From the NCBI RefSeq assembly GCF_014843825.1, contig NZ_JHQR01000203.1:1-32533 (forward strand): a stretch of 32,533 nt of DNA, read 5' to 3'. Below are positions 16,004-24,612 of the stretch, in pieces (the stretch's first letter is position 1; every line of letters starts with the position of its first letter). The translations under genes were made by a program, and so were the position numbers. The DNA comes from Mesorhizobium silamurunense (GTDB lineage Bacteria > Pseudomonadota > Alphaproteobacteria > Rhizobiales > Rhizobiaceae). The notes below the pieces were generated by a model. It saw only the letters and a list, made by a program, of their open reading frames with translations. It was not told where the DNA came from and made no database searches.

Positions 16004-17388
16004 TAGTGGCCAGTGATGCTGTCGGCCAGAGCGGCAAGCTTCGAGGTATGCGCGAGCCCCGCCGCCTCGCGTTGGTCGGCGATGCGGTAGAGCTGGTACA
16101 TCGAATGCACGCCGAGCCAGCGGAAGGGCTCCGGTTCCCAGCGCCGCACCTTGCGGTTGACCCAGGGCAGCCGCGTTAGCTCCGTATCCTGGCCGAGGAT
16201 CAGATCGGCAAGCGTGCGGCCTGAAAGGTTGGAACTCGAGACGCCGAGCCCGACATAGCCGCCGGCCCAGCCGATGCGGGTCCTGGGGTCGAGGCCGACC
16301 GTCGTGCACCAGTCGCGCGGCACGCCGAGCACACCGCACCAGGCATGGTCGATGCGGCATCCCGCCGTCTGCGGCAAAAGCGTGGTCAGGATCGTGTGCA
16401 GCTGGTCGATCGTCGCCTGTTGCGTCTGGCCGTTGACGTCGGTGCGCGAGCCATAGCGATACGGCACCCCGCGCCCGCCCATGGTGATGCGCCCTTCGCG
16501 CGTGCGCTGGGCATAGCAATAGGCATGCGCCGCATTGCCGAGCAGCTCATGTCCTTCCCAGCCGATCTCGCGCCAAAGCCCGGGCGACAGCGGCTCGGTG
16601 ACGATCTGCGCGCTGTTCAGCGCCAGCCATGTCCGCTCTTCTCCGGGGATGCCGGCCGTGAACCCTTCTGTCGCGCGGAGGATGGTTTCGGCGCGGATCG
16701 TGCCACGATCCGTGGTGACGGTGCCCTTGGCGATCGCCGTCACCGTCGTCTTTTCGTAGATCGGTACGCCGAGCCGCTCGACCCTTTCCGCCAACCCACG
16801 CACCAGCTTGGCCGGCTGCACCCGCGCCTGTCCATGGATGACAAAGCCGCCCATGACATTCCGGATGTTGATGCGTGCGCGTGTCGCGTCGGCGTCGAGC
16901 AGTTCGATGCGCTCGGGGTCGCTGTCCCAGGAGCGGATCGTCTCGCACTCCTCGCGCACGCGCTCCAGCTGCGCCGGATTGGTGGCGACGGTCAGATTGT
17001 CGGCGCGGCGGATGTCGGCCTCGATACCTTCCTCGGTCGCCACCCGGATCACTTCGTCGACGCAGCCGGCCATCGCCTTCTGCATGGCGGTCACGCCTTG
17101 CCGGGTCGAGGTCTTGAGATATTTCTCGCGCGACCAGCCGAAGCCGCCCGACAGCCAGCCGCCATTGCGCCCCGAGGCACCGAAGCCGGCGAACTCGCGT
17201 TCGAGCAACACGATGCGCAGCGAGGGCTTCGCCTTCTTCAGATAATAGGCGGTCCAAAGCCCCGTATAGCCGGCCCCGACGATCGCGATATCGGCTTCGA
17301 TATCGCCTGGCAAGCGCGGACGCGGTGCGGGGACCGCGCCCAGATCCGCATACCAGAACGAGATGTCGCCATTGCGCTTGACTTGCAT
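16003..17388 (-). CDS. FAD-dependent oxidoreductase, gamma-glutamylputrescine oxidase-like
   Basis: A 461-residue flavoenzyme of the DAO family, likely oxidising an amine such as gamma-glutamylputrescine (PuuB/OrdL type). The FAD-binding Rossmann motif is IAIVGAGYTGLWTAYYL with GAGYTG at 38-43; the second conserved part GFGASGRNGGWLSGGFG (about 68-84) is typical of the PuuB/OrdL group. The C-terminal part has GWAGGYVGLGVSSSNLSGR, where the flavin ring is held. It is the last gene of a - strand run with a polyamine-type ABC transporter, 32 bp behind the ATP-binding subunit, which supports an amine substrate. The other Puu enzymes (PuuA, PuuC, PuuD) are not in the window, so the pathway assignment is an inference. 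Confidence 0.82.
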   Translation of the reverse strand: MQVKRNGDISFWYADLGAVPAPRPRLPGDIEADIAIVGAGYTGLWTAYYLKKAKPSLRIVLLEREFAGFGASGRNGGWLSGGFGWSREKYLKTSTRQGVTAMQKAMAGCVDEVIRVATEEGIEADIRRADNLTVATNPAQLERVREECETIRSWDSDPERIELLDADATRARINIRNVMGGFVIHGQARVQPAKLVRGLAERVERLGVPIYEKTTVTAIAKGTVTTDRGTIRAETILRATEGFTAGIPGEERTWLALNSAQIVTEPLSPGLWREIGWEGHELLGNAAHAYCYAQRTREGRITMGGRGVPYRYGSRTDVNGQTQQATIDQLHTILTTLLPQTAGCRIDHAWCGVLGVPRDWCTTVGLDPRTRIGWAGGYVGLGVSSSNLSGRTLADLILGQDTELTRLPWVNRKVRRWEPEPFRWLGVHSMYQLYRIADQREAAGLAHTSKLAALADSITGH

Positions 17389-17420
17389 GGGATGGTTTCC
17401 AGGAGGGTAGGAGAGAGGGT

Positions 17421-18536
17421 TCAGGTGAGCGTCGTGTCGGCCGTGCTGTCGTCGGCCAGAAGCTTGGCGTCGGCGCCGTCGAAGCAGAGCTCCACCTTTT
17501 CGCCGAGGCCAAAACTCTCGCCTGTCAGCGGCGAGCGCACGATCGCCACGGAGCCATCGGCGAGTTTCACTTCGTATTTCGATCCGGAGCCGAGATAGAT
17601 CGCTTCAGCAATCGTGCCCGACAGCCGGTTGGTGCCGGCGGCCGCCGTCTGTCCGGCCCGGCGGAGGCTGAGTTTTTCCGGCCGCAGCAGCATGACCGGA
17701 TTGGTCTCGCCCGCAAGCCGGCGCGGCGCCGTGACCGCCTCGCCGGCGATGGTCAGCGCGGTGCTGGTGCCGTCGCTTCTCGCCTCGCCGCGCAGCACGG
17801 TGGAGTCGCCGATGAAGCGGCCGACGAACAGCGTCGCCGGCTCGTCATAGAGCTGGCGCCCGGTGCCGACCTGCTCAATGCGCCCGCGGTTGAACACCGC
17901 GATGCGATCCGACAGCACCAGCGCCTCCTCCTGGTCGTGCGTGACATAGACGAAGGTGGTGCCGAGCTCGCGATGGATGCGCTTGATCTCGAGCTGCAGC
18001 CACTCGCGCAGCTTCTTGTCGAGCGCGCCGAGCGGCTCGTCCATCAAGAGCAGCGGCGGATCGAAGACGATGGCGCGTGCCAGCGCCACGCGCTGCTGCT
18101 GGCCGCCCGACAATTCGCTTGGATAGCGGTGCGCGAAATCGCCCATCTTGACCATGTCGAGCGCCCTGGCGACGCGCACCTTGCGCTTCGCCTGATCGAC
18201 GCCGCGCAGCGTCAGCGGATAGGCGACGTTGCGGCCGACCGTCATATGTGGAAACAGCGCATAGTGCTGGAAGACGACGCCGATATTGCGCTTGTGTGCC
18301 GGCACGCCGACGACGCTTTTTTCCCCGACCAGCAGCTTGCCGCTGGTCACATCGGTGAAGCCGGCGATCACATTCAGCGTCGTCGTCTTGCCCGAGCCGC
18401 TCGGCCCAAGCAGCGTCATGAACTCGCCGGGTTCGATCCCGAGCGACACGCCGTCTAGCGCCTTGAACGCGCCATACGCCTTGGTGACGGATTCGAGGTC
18501 GATCGCCGCGCCGCGATTGTCCGGTCTTGGGTTCAT
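17421..18536 (-). CDS. ABC transporter ATP-binding subunit, spermidine/putrescine type
   Basis: The ATPase of a polyamine-type importer (PotA family), 371 residues. The Walker A GPSGSGKT is at 44-51, Q-loop Gln90, signature LSGGQ at 142-146, Walker B LLLMDEP at 162-168 and switch His200 (VYVTHDQEEAL). A TOBE-like C-terminal domain (about 280-360) ends with GEKVELCFDGADAKLL. The ATG at 18536 is chosen because the family N-terminus starts there, GGAAGGGA lies just upstream, and it overlaps the permease stop by four bases. The frame is open far upstream but lies inside the permease gene. Confidence 0.93.
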   Translation of the reverse strand: MNPRPDNRGAAIDLESVTKAYGAFKALDGVSLGIEPGEFMTLLGPSGSGKTTTLNVIAGFTDVTSGKLLVGEKSVVGVPAHKRNIGVVFQHYALFPHMTVGRNVAYPLTLRGVDQAKRKVRVARALDMVKMGDFAHRYPSELSGGQQQRVALARAIVFDPPLLLMDEPLGALDKKLREWLQLEIKRIHRELGTTFVYVTHDQEEALVLSDRIAVFNRGRIEQVGTGRQLYDEPATLFVGRFIGDSTVLRGEARSDGTSTALTIAGEAVTAPRRLAGETNPVMLLRPEKLSLRRAGQTAAAGTNRLSGTIAEAIYLGSGSKYEVKLADGSVAIVRSPLTGESFGLGEKVELCFDGADAKLLADDSTADTTLT

Positions 18537-19330
18537 AAGCGTCCCTTCCGCTCGCGGCCAAGAAGAAGCATGCCGGCCCCGATCAGGATCGTGGTGGCGC
18601 ACAAAAGGATCGTGCCGACGGCGGCGACCGTCGGATCGGCGTCGCGCGTGATCGAGGAAAAGATCTGCACCGGCAGCGTCTTGAGATAGGGGTTGGTGAT
18701 GAACAGCGAGACGATGATTTCGTCGAATGACGTCGCGAAGGCGAATAGCAGGCCCGACAGGATGCCGGGCAGGATCAGCGGCAGCGTCACGGTCCGGAAC
18801 GTGGTGAGCGCGCCGGCGCCGAGGCTCGCCGCCGCCGTCTCCAGGCGCCTGTCGAACACTTCGAGATTGGCCGAGACAGCGATCAGCACGAAGGGAAGCG
18901 CCAGGATGGTGTGCGCAAGCACGAAGCCGGACAACGTCCCGACGAGCTGGGCATCGAGATAGACAGCATAGATGCCGATGGCCAAAACCACGCCCGGCAC
19001 CACCATTGGCGTCAGCATCAGCATCCGCAAAAGGCTCGCAGGGCGCGCCTTCATGCGGTCGAGCCCGAAGGCGGCGAGCGTGCCGAGCACCGTTGCCAGC
19101 ACCGCCACGATCGAAGCGACCTTCAGCGAATTGAGAAAGCTGGTCGACCATTCCGGATTGGTGGCGAAATTCTGATACCACTGCCAGGAAAAGCCCTGCG
19201 GCGGGAAGGCAAGCGACTTGTTGCCGTTGAAGGACATCGGCACGACGACGAGCGTGGGCGCCACCAGCCATATCGCCACCAGCAGGCAGACCAGGCCGAG
19301 AACGAGGCGGGTGAGCGGCTTCATCTCCAT
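18533..19330 (-). CDS. ABC transporter permease, PotC type
   Basis: Second membrane subunit of the polyamine-type importer, 265 residues with about six membrane helices. It opens MEMKPLTRLVLGL, with a first helix at about 9-30, and carries the coupling motif with SLGAGALTTFRTVTLPLILP that docks on the ATPase. SFDEIIVSLFI near the C-terminus is typical of PotC. The start overlaps the stop of the first permease by one base (TGATG on the - strand); the frame is open further upstream only as a by-product of the neighbouring gene. Confidence 0.93.
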   Translation of the reverse strand: MEMKPLTRLVLGLVCLLVAIWLVAPTLVVVPMSFNGNKSLAFPPQGFSWQWYQNFATNPEWSTSFLNSLKVASIVAVLATVLGTLAAFGLDRMKARPASLLRMLMLTPMVVPGVVLAIGIYAVYLDAQLVGTLSGFVLAHTILALPFVLIAVSANLEVFDRRLETAAASLGAGALTTFRTVTLPLILPGILSGLLFAFATSFDEIIVSLFITNPYLKTLPVQIFSSITRDADPTVAAVGTILLCATTILIGAGMLLLGRERKGRL

Positions 19331-20202
19331 CAGCGCCGCCCCGCTTCTCGGTGCCGCGACCGCATCACCGGCGCTGCGAGCGCCAGCAGCAGGAAGGTCG
19401 TGACCAGCAGCACCACGCCCATGGCGCCGCCGCGTCCCCACTGCAGCAGGCTGAGCACCTGGGTCTGCACCAAAGTCGACAGCATCGTCGAGCGCGGCCC
19501 GCCGAGCAGCGCCGGCGTGATGTAGAAGCCCAGCGCCAGGATGAAGACGATGATCGCGCCGGCATAAACGCCGGGCAGCGACAGCGGCAGATAGACCGTG
19601 AAGAAGGCGCGGGACGGCCGGGCGCCCAGGCTGCGCGCCGCCTGCACCAGCTTGAGGTCGATGCCTTTCATCACGGAATAGAGCGGCAGGATCATGAAGG
19701 GCAAAAGCACCTGAGCCATGCCGATCACCACGCCCGTCTGGGTGCGGATCAGTCGGATGCCGGTGAAGCCGGCCGAGCGCAGGAGCGAATTGATGACGCC
19801 GGAGTCCTGCAGCAGGATCACCCAGGACAAGGTGCGCACCACGCCGCTCACCCAGAACGGGATCAGCACGCAAAGCACCAGCACGAGCCGGATGCGCGGC
19901 CCGACGGCGGTCATCAGATAGGCATAAGGATAAGCGCACACAACGCAAACCAGCGTGACCCAGGCCGAGATGGTGAAGGTGCGTTGCAGCACCGCGAGAT
20001 TGACCGGCGCGCCGAAGAACCAGACATAGTTCTGCGCGCCCCATTCCGGTTCCGACAGGCTGCGCAGCACGATGGTGATCAGCGGATAACCGATCACCGC
20101 AGCAAGCAGCACCAGCGCCGGCAGCGTGAGCGCGAACGGCCGCCATGCCCGCCCCGGCCGCACTGCGGCAGCGGGTTGGGTCGTTGGCTCGAGCGCGCTC
20201 AC
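19330..20202 (-). CDS. ABC transporter permease, PotB type
   Basis: First membrane subunit of the importer, 290 residues. A polar N-terminus of about 20 residues precedes the first helix (FALTLPALVLLAAVIGYPL). The coupling motif is AARSLGARPSRAFFTVYLPL followed by SLPGVYAG. SLSEPEWGAQNYVWFF is the typical periplasmic segment of PotB/PotH proteins. The start codon is GTG at 20202 with GGAGG 8 nt upstream (20211-20215 on the other strand). It follows the binding-protein gene by 22 bp. Confidence 0.92.
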   Translation of the reverse strand: MSALEPTTQPAAAVRPGRAWRPFALTLPALVLLAAVIGYPLITIVLRSLSEPEWGAQNYVWFFGAPVNLAVLQRTFTISAWVTLVCVVCAYPYAYLMTAVGPRIRLVLVLCVLIPFWVSGVVRTLSWVILLQDSGVINSLLRSAGFTGIRLIRTQTGVVIGMAQVLLPFMILPLYSVMKGIDLKLVQAARSLGARPSRAFFTVYLPLSLPGVYAGAIIVFILALGFYITPALLGGPRSTMLSTLVQTQVLSLLQWGRGGAMGVVLLVTTFLLLALAAPVMRSRHREAGRR

Positions 20203-20224
20203 CGGCTTTGCCTCCGTCAGCCGG

Positions 20225-21301
20225 TCAGTTGCCGGCCATCAGCGCGGACCACTTTTCCTGCGCCAGCGGGAAGTTCTCGACCCAGAACTTGATGTTCTGC
20301 TTGTAGCCCTGTTTCTGGCGCTCGGGCGTGTTGGTCAGGAAAGCGGCGACGGAAGCGTCGACCTTGGGCTGCGCGTCGTTGTTGATCGGCGTGTAGGAGG
20401 TCTGCTGCGCCAGGATCTCCTGCGACTGCTTACCGAGATAGGCGTTGAGCAACGCATAGGCGGCATCCGTATCCTTGACGCCGACGGGAATCGTCATCTG
20501 GTCCATCACCACCAGCCAGTCCTGCCAGGCGGGCGCGTATTTGGCGCCGTTCTTGACCGCCGTCATGGCGCGGCCGGTCCACATCATCAGCATGTCCGCT
20601 TCGCCGGACTCGGCGAGCTGCTGCGATTCAGCGCCCGTCTTCCAGTAGATCGTGTCGGGGCCGAGCTTGCGGATCACGTCGATGGCCTTGTCGATGTCGC
20701 CGGCCGTCATCGCCTTCGGATCGCCGCCAGCCGCCTTGAAGGCTTGTTCGAGCAGGCCGCCGGTCGGATCGCCGGAGCCGTCGAGGCCGCGCACACCCGG
20801 GAACTTTTCAATGTCGAAGAAGTCGGCCCAGCTCTTGGGCGGGTTATCCTTGTACTTCTCCTTGTTGTACATCAGCACGACGCCGTAGTTCATCGCCGGC
20901 ACCGAGCATTCGCCGACCTGGCCTTCGGGAATTTTCGAGACGTCGAGCTTGGAGAGATCGAGCTTCTGGAACAGCTTGCCGCAATAGACGTAGGGCGGCA
21001 GGTCGGCGGTATCGACGACGTCCCAGGTGACATTGCCGGATTCGACCTGGGCCTGCAGCTTGGCGATCTCGGTCGGGCCGTCATTGAGCAGCTTGACGCC
21101 GGACTTGTCGACGAATTCCTTCAGCGCCGCCGCCTGGCCGTCCTGGTAGATGCCGCCATAGGAGACGAAGGTCAGGGTCTTGCCCTTGAGCGAACCGTCC
21201 TTGACCTCGCCCGCCACAGGCTTGTCCTGCGCGAAGGCGGCGGTTGTCAGAACACCAAGCGCCAGCACGGCGCCAAGACCTGCGAATTTCGACTTCAACA
21301 T
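20225..21301 (-). CDS. Periplasmic polyamine-type substrate-binding protein
   Basis: The binding protein of the importer, 358 residues. A signal peptide (MLKSKFAGLGAVLALGVLTT, cleavage likely after AFA at 24) precedes a mature protein with LTFVSYGGIYQDGQAAAL at its start, the segment WDVVDTADLPPYVYCGKL, and PAMNYGVVLMYNKEKY, all typical of PotD/PotF-like proteins (SBP_bac family). YGGIYQDGQ is found in the branch that serves putrescine/spermidine or related cations; the precise ligand cannot be read from the sequence. A GGGAGAG ribosome site precedes the ATG. The regulator gene ends 39 bp upstream, so regulator and transporter can share a transcript. Confidence 0.92.
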   Translation of the reverse strand: MLKSKFAGLGAVLALGVLTTAAFAQDKPVAGEVKDGSLKGKTLTFVSYGGIYQDGQAAALKEFVDKSGVKLLNDGPTEIAKLQAQVESGNVTWDVVDTADLPPYVYCGKLFQKLDLSKLDVSKIPEGQVGECSVPAMNYGVVLMYNKEKYKDNPPKSWADFFDIEKFPGVRGLDGSGDPTGGLLEQAFKAAGGDPKAMTAGDIDKAIDVIRKLGPDTIYWKTGAESQQLAESGEADMLMMWTGRAMTAVKNGAKYAPAWQDWLVVMDQMTIPVGVKDTDAAYALLNAYLGKQSQEILAQQTSYTPINNDAQPKVDASVAAFLTNTPERQKQGYKQNIKFWVENFPLAQEKWSALMAGN

Positions 21302-21340
21302 AACTGTAACTCTCCCATTGAGGCCCGCGTTTAGATCGGA

Positions 21341-22006
21341 CTACCTGGCCGCGAGCGGTTTCCAGGGCTTGTATTGATCGAGCTCGGCGCGCGCCGAGGT
21401 CGGCGGCGCGATGATCCACATCACCTCGGCCCGGCCGCTGCCGATGTTCTCGCTGCGATGCGGTGTCGATGTCGCGTATTCGATACTGTCGCCCTCTTCG
21501 AGGACATGGCGTGCGTCGCCGAGTGAGACCTCGACGACGCCGCGAAGGACGACGAGCATCTCGTGCGCGTCGCCATGCGTGTAGAGCGCGGAGCCGGTCG
21601 AGCCGCCGATGTCGAACTCGCCGACATAGACCTCCATGTCGCTCAACGGCGGACGTGACAGCAGCATCTTGCGGCAACCGTCGCTGGGCGGAAGGCTTGG
21701 CCGTTCGCTGCGCCGGAGCACGCCATGGTTCTGCGTCGTGCTTTCCTCGAACAGCATAGCGACGCTCACGCCCAGCGCCGAGGCCATCTGGTTGAGCGAG
21801 GCGGTGCTGGCGCCGGTCAGCCCGCGCTCGAGCTGGCTGATGAAGCTGGCGCTTGTCCCGGTCGCCTCCGCGAGGTCGCGCAACGACAGCCTGCGGGCGA
21901 GGCGAAGGCTCTTGAGCCGCATGCCCAGCACCCGCTGGGCATGGGTCGCGGCCGAGCCGGCACCGTTTGCCGCCGGAGCCTGGCTGTCATCCGAAGCCTT
22001 GGGCAT
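21341..22006 (-). CDS. XRE-cupin transcriptional regulator (PuuR-like)
   Basis: A 221-residue two-domain regulator. An N-terminal Cro/C1-type helix-turn-helix (about 29-84: RLKSLRLARRLSLRDLAEATG, then ASFISQLERGL) is followed by a cupin sensor domain (about 130-205: THGDAHEMLVVLRGVVEV, LEEGDSIEYATSTPHR). This pair is that of PuuR and relatives, which respond to putrescine or similar ligands. The ATG at 22006 is chosen because GGAGGA (22014-22019 on the other strand) lies 7 nt upstream; an in-frame GTG at 22021 lies before that site. A perfect palindrome in the promoter just upstream suggests self-regulation and control of the transporter and oxidase genes. Confidence 0.88.
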   Translation of the reverse strand: MPKASDDSQAPAANGAGSAATHAQRVLGMRLKSLRLARRLSLRDLAEATGTSASFISQLERGLTGASTASLNQMASALGVSVAMLFEESTTQNHGVLRRSERPSLPPSDGCRKMLLSRPPLSDMEVYVGEFDIGGSTGSALYTHGDAHEMLVVLRGVVEVSLGDARHVLEEGDSIEYATSTPHRSENIGSGRAEVMWIIAPPTSARAELDQYKPWKPLAAR

Positions 22007-22028
22007 CCCGTGTTCCTCCACTTAACAC

Positions 22029-22057
22029 TTTGTACAGTACCACTGTACAGATGGCAA
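22029..22057 (-). promoter_or_regulatory. Promoter with operator palindrome for the regulator/polyamine operon
   Basis: TGTACAGT-ACC-ACTGTACA (22031-22049) is a perfect 8-bp inverted repeat. On the - strand it fills the spacer between a -35-like TTGCCA (22052-22057) and a -10-like TACAAA (22029-22034), 17 bp apart. Transcription would start about 15 nt before the chosen ATG, leaving room for GGAGGA only. Binding of the XRE-cupin protein here would block RNA polymerase. Confidence 0.7.
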
Positions 22058-22144
22058 GCGGCAAGAATCCAGGCGTTGGCCATTCCCCGATCGCCGACCA
22101 GCGGAACCGGTTCAATGGAAGTTGTATCCGCCCAAAAGTTCGGG

Positions 22145-24025
22145 TCAGCCCTCGCCGGCGAGATCGCGCCGCGCCTTGTCCAACTCCTCGGCATAACGCC
22201 GCATCAGGTGGCTTTCGGTGAGCAGGCCGAGAACGGTGCGGTCGTCGAAATCCTCCACGACGGCCAGTTCTTCGGCGCCGGCACGCTGGAAGGTCTCGGC
22301 GGCGGACTGGACGTTCATCGACGGCACCAGCACCGCGTCCTTGAACTGCGCGAGCGCCCTGACCGGCGTCTCTCCGTCTGACAGATCGCTGTGCAACTCG
22401 GCGACAAGCAGCACGCCGACATAATGCTGGCCCTCTTCGACGGCGATGACGCGCTGCGCCGAGCCGAGCGGGATTTCCTTGCGGAACTCGGCCAGTGTCG
22501 TCGAGGCGTCGATGGTGCGGACGTCCTTGCGCATCATCGAGCCGACGTTGAGGCTGCGCATCCAGCCGACATCGTGGGCGCTGCGGATCGTCTCGCCGCG
22601 CAGATGGAAGCGCCAGGTCGAGAAGGAGTAGCCGAAGGTCTCGCGCACCAGGATCGCCGACATGATCGATGCCGCCAGCACCACGCCGGTGAGCGTCAGG
22701 TCGCGGGTGGATTCCAGCGCCAGGAAAGTCATGGTCAGCGGACCGCCGACGACACCGACGGCAAGCGAGGTCATGCCGACGACGGCGGCAACCGCCGGAT
22801 CGATGCCTGTCGATGGCGCGGTCAGCGCCATGACGCCGGCAAAGACCTTGCCGAGCAGTGCGCCCAGGAACAGCGAGGCAAAGAACAGGCCGCCGCGGAA
22901 ACCGGAGCCGAGCGAGATCGCCGAGGCGGCGAGCTTCAGCACGAAAACGCTGGCCACCACGGGAAGCGCGTAGTTCATGGCGAACTCGCGATGCAGTGCG
23001 CCATGCCCGCTGGAAAGCACCTGCGGCGTGACCAGCCCGAGCAGCCCGACAACGATGCCGCCGAGGAAGGGCCTGGCCGAAGCGTCGATCGCCAGCCGCA
23101 CAAAGACGCGCTCGACAATGCTCACCAGATGCATGATCGCGATGGACGCCGCCCCACCGAGGAGTCCCAGCAGGAGAAACGGCACGTACTCGCTTGCGGT
23201 CAGCGTCGGCAGGCCGGAAAGTTCCAGCGGAAACGGCACCCCGCCGAACACTTCCGCCGTCAGCGAGGCCGCGATCGCCGCCGTCATGACCGGCGCGACA
23301 TTAGCCACCGAGTAGATGCCGATGACCAGCTCGAAGCCGTAGAAGGCGCCGGTCAGCGGCGCGTCGAAGGCGGCAGCGATGGCGCCGGCGGCGCCGCAGC
23401 CGACCAGGATGCGGATATCGTTGCGGCGTAGCCGGAAGGCGCGCGCCAGCCGCGAGGCGATGCCGGAACCGATCTGCGTGTAGCCGGCTTCCAGACCGAC
23501 CGAGGCGCCGAAGCCGCTGGAGATCATGGTCTGGACGACGATGATGAACGTATCGGTGAGCGACATGCGCCCGCCGTAGAGCGCATTGGCTTCGATCGGG
23601 TCGACCGGCGTTCTGAACTTCCGCCTTCTTAGCCAGATCACCGAAAGGCCGAGCAGCAGGCCGCCGATTGCCGGAAACATCGCCTGCACCGGATTGGCCA
23701 GCGAGAACATCGCGGAAAGCCGCCCGCCCGGCTGCACGTCGAAGAGCAGGAAGTGCATGCCTTGCACAAGCGCGCTCATGCCGGTGACCAGCGCGCCCGC
23801 GATCATGCCGACCACACCCGCCATCAGCACGATGACGATGCCGCGCGCCTCGAGCACGGGGATCGAATTGATCAGCACCGCCCGAAGCCGGCGGGCGTAG
23901 ACTTGCGGTTCGTTTCTGGCAGGCAACAGAGCGGCTCGCCGGTATGCGGAGGATGGATGCTGCCGTGCCTGATACGCCCGGCGGCAATGCGTGGCAACCG
24001 CAATGCCGACCGCATGTGGCGCCAT
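22145..24025 (-). CDS. ClC-type chloride channel/transporter with CBS domains
   Basis: A 626-residue membrane protein of the ClC family with a C-terminal pair of CBS domains (about 485-615; NVGSMMRKDVRTIDASTTL opens the first, LVPSMNVQSAAETF the second). The gating-glutamate motif is GLEAG (177-181, Glu179), preceded by SSGFGASV and followed by YTQIGSGIASRL. The third anion-pathway region is GSGFRGGLFFASLFLGALLG. The first canonical motif GSGIP is not seen; the place carries TPVDPIEANALYGG. The Arg/His-rich N-terminus (about 50 residues) is not typical, so the true start may be downstream. The gene ends close to the regulator's promoter, and the broken cupin gene lies 64 bp upstream. Confidence 0.85.
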   Translation of the reverse strand: MAPHAVGIAVATHCRRAYQARQHPSSAYRRAALLPARNEPQVYARRLRAVLINSIPVLEARGIVIVLMAGVVGMIAGALVTGMSALVQGMHFLLFDVQPGGRLSAMFSLANPVQAMFPAIGGLLLGLSVIWLRRRKFRTPVDPIEANALYGGRMSLTDTFIIVVQTMISSGFGASVGLEAGYTQIGSGIASRLARAFRLRRNDIRILVGCGAAGAIAAAFDAPLTGAFYGFELVIGIYSVANVAPVMTAAIAASLTAEVFGGVPFPLELSGLPTLTASEYVPFLLLGLLGGAASIAIMHLVSIVERVFVRLAIDASARPFLGGIVVGLLGLVTPQVLSSGHGALHREFAMNYALPVVASVFVLKLAASAISLGSGFRGGLFFASLFLGALLGKVFAGVMALTAPSTGIDPAVAAVVGMTSLAVGVVGGPLTMTFLALESTRDLTLTGVVLAASIMSAILVRETFGYSFSTWRFHLRGETIRSAHDVGWMRSLNVGSMMRKDVRTIDASTTLAEFRKEIPLGSAQRVIAVEEGQHYVGVLLVAELHSDLSDGETPVRALAQFKDAVLVPSMNVQSAAETFQRAGAEELAVVEDFDDRTVLGLLTESHLMRRYAEELDKARRDLAGEG

Positions 24026-24089
24026 TTTGGCGCTTCGCCGATTAGCGAAGATCAGGCTGCTCGTCAGTCGCCGCGAAGGCCGGAAAAGC

Positions 24090-24597
24090 TCATCGGTCGA
24101 AGATGGTCAGCGGCCCGCAGTCGTCTTCCGCGACGAAGATCGCCAACAGCTTCGGCCGGCTCCGTTGCGCTCGCACTCTCCGCGAAGAGATGCACCGTGC
24201 CCGGCGGCTCGAACCAGGTCGTCCCTTGCCGAACGTGCCGGCCGGTCCGCCCTCGAGCTGCGGGCGCAGCCTGCCCTTGAGCACGAAGGCCGTGACCGAG
24301 CCGGGATGCCGATGTCTCGGCGTATAGGCATTCGGCGGAAACCCGACGAGCGCCGTGGCGATCGAATGCCCCGGAACGTTCGGCAGTTTTTCGCAGGACA
24401 GCGGCTTGACCGTGGTGGCGGGGCGCGCCGCCGCCCCTTCTCCCTGCGCCCGCCCCCATCATATGGTTATGCGCACCCAGCCCATCGGCGGCGATGCTTG
24501 CCCTGTTGCCTTGGGCAATCGCCGCGCCGAGCAGGGCCGAGCCAATCGCGGCAACGCCGAGCAGGGCAAGATTTCGGACAGAAGCAGCTTCAATCAT
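24090..24597 (-). pseudogene. Exported cupin gene broken by three frameshifts
   Basis: The frame from ATG 24597 (CAGGAGC ribosome site upstream) encodes a signal peptide (MIEAASVRNLALLGVAAIG, then AAIAQG). Homologous-looking sequence then moves to a second frame (TVKPLSCEKLPNVPGHSIAT, YTPRHRHPGSVTAFVLKGRL, GPAGTFGKG), back to the first (TTWFEPPGTVHLFAESASAT) and again to the second (LLAIFVAEDDCGPLTIFDR, stop at 24090). The joins fall at about 24440-24460, at 24223-24225 (a C/G run one base short) and at about 24150 (one extra base). Put together, these make a normal cupin_2 protein of about 169 residues with the metal-binding His residues RHRH and H of TVHLF. As it stands, no intact product is encoded. 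Confidence 0.8.
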
Positions 24598-24612
24598 GGC
24601 GGCGCTCCTGTT

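Noticed and set aside
16345..17598. 417-codon + strand frame opposite the FAD oxidoreductase
   Set aside because: No domain is visible and the opposite strand encodes an enzyme with a clear Rossmann motif.
22391..23431. 346-codon + strand frame opposite the ClC gene
   Set aside because: Its composition (Asp, Arg, His, Gln rich, no hydrophobic core) is that of the reversed membrane-protein gene.
24033..24050. Small inverted repeat CTTCGC/GCGAAG before the ClC start
   Set aside because: Only 6 bp and no T-tract; too weak to call a terminator.
24107..24331. Short - strand frame starting MPIRRDIGIPARSRPS within the broken cupin gene
   Set aside because: It is the third, meaningless frame of the pseudogene; the cupin sequence lies in the other two frames.
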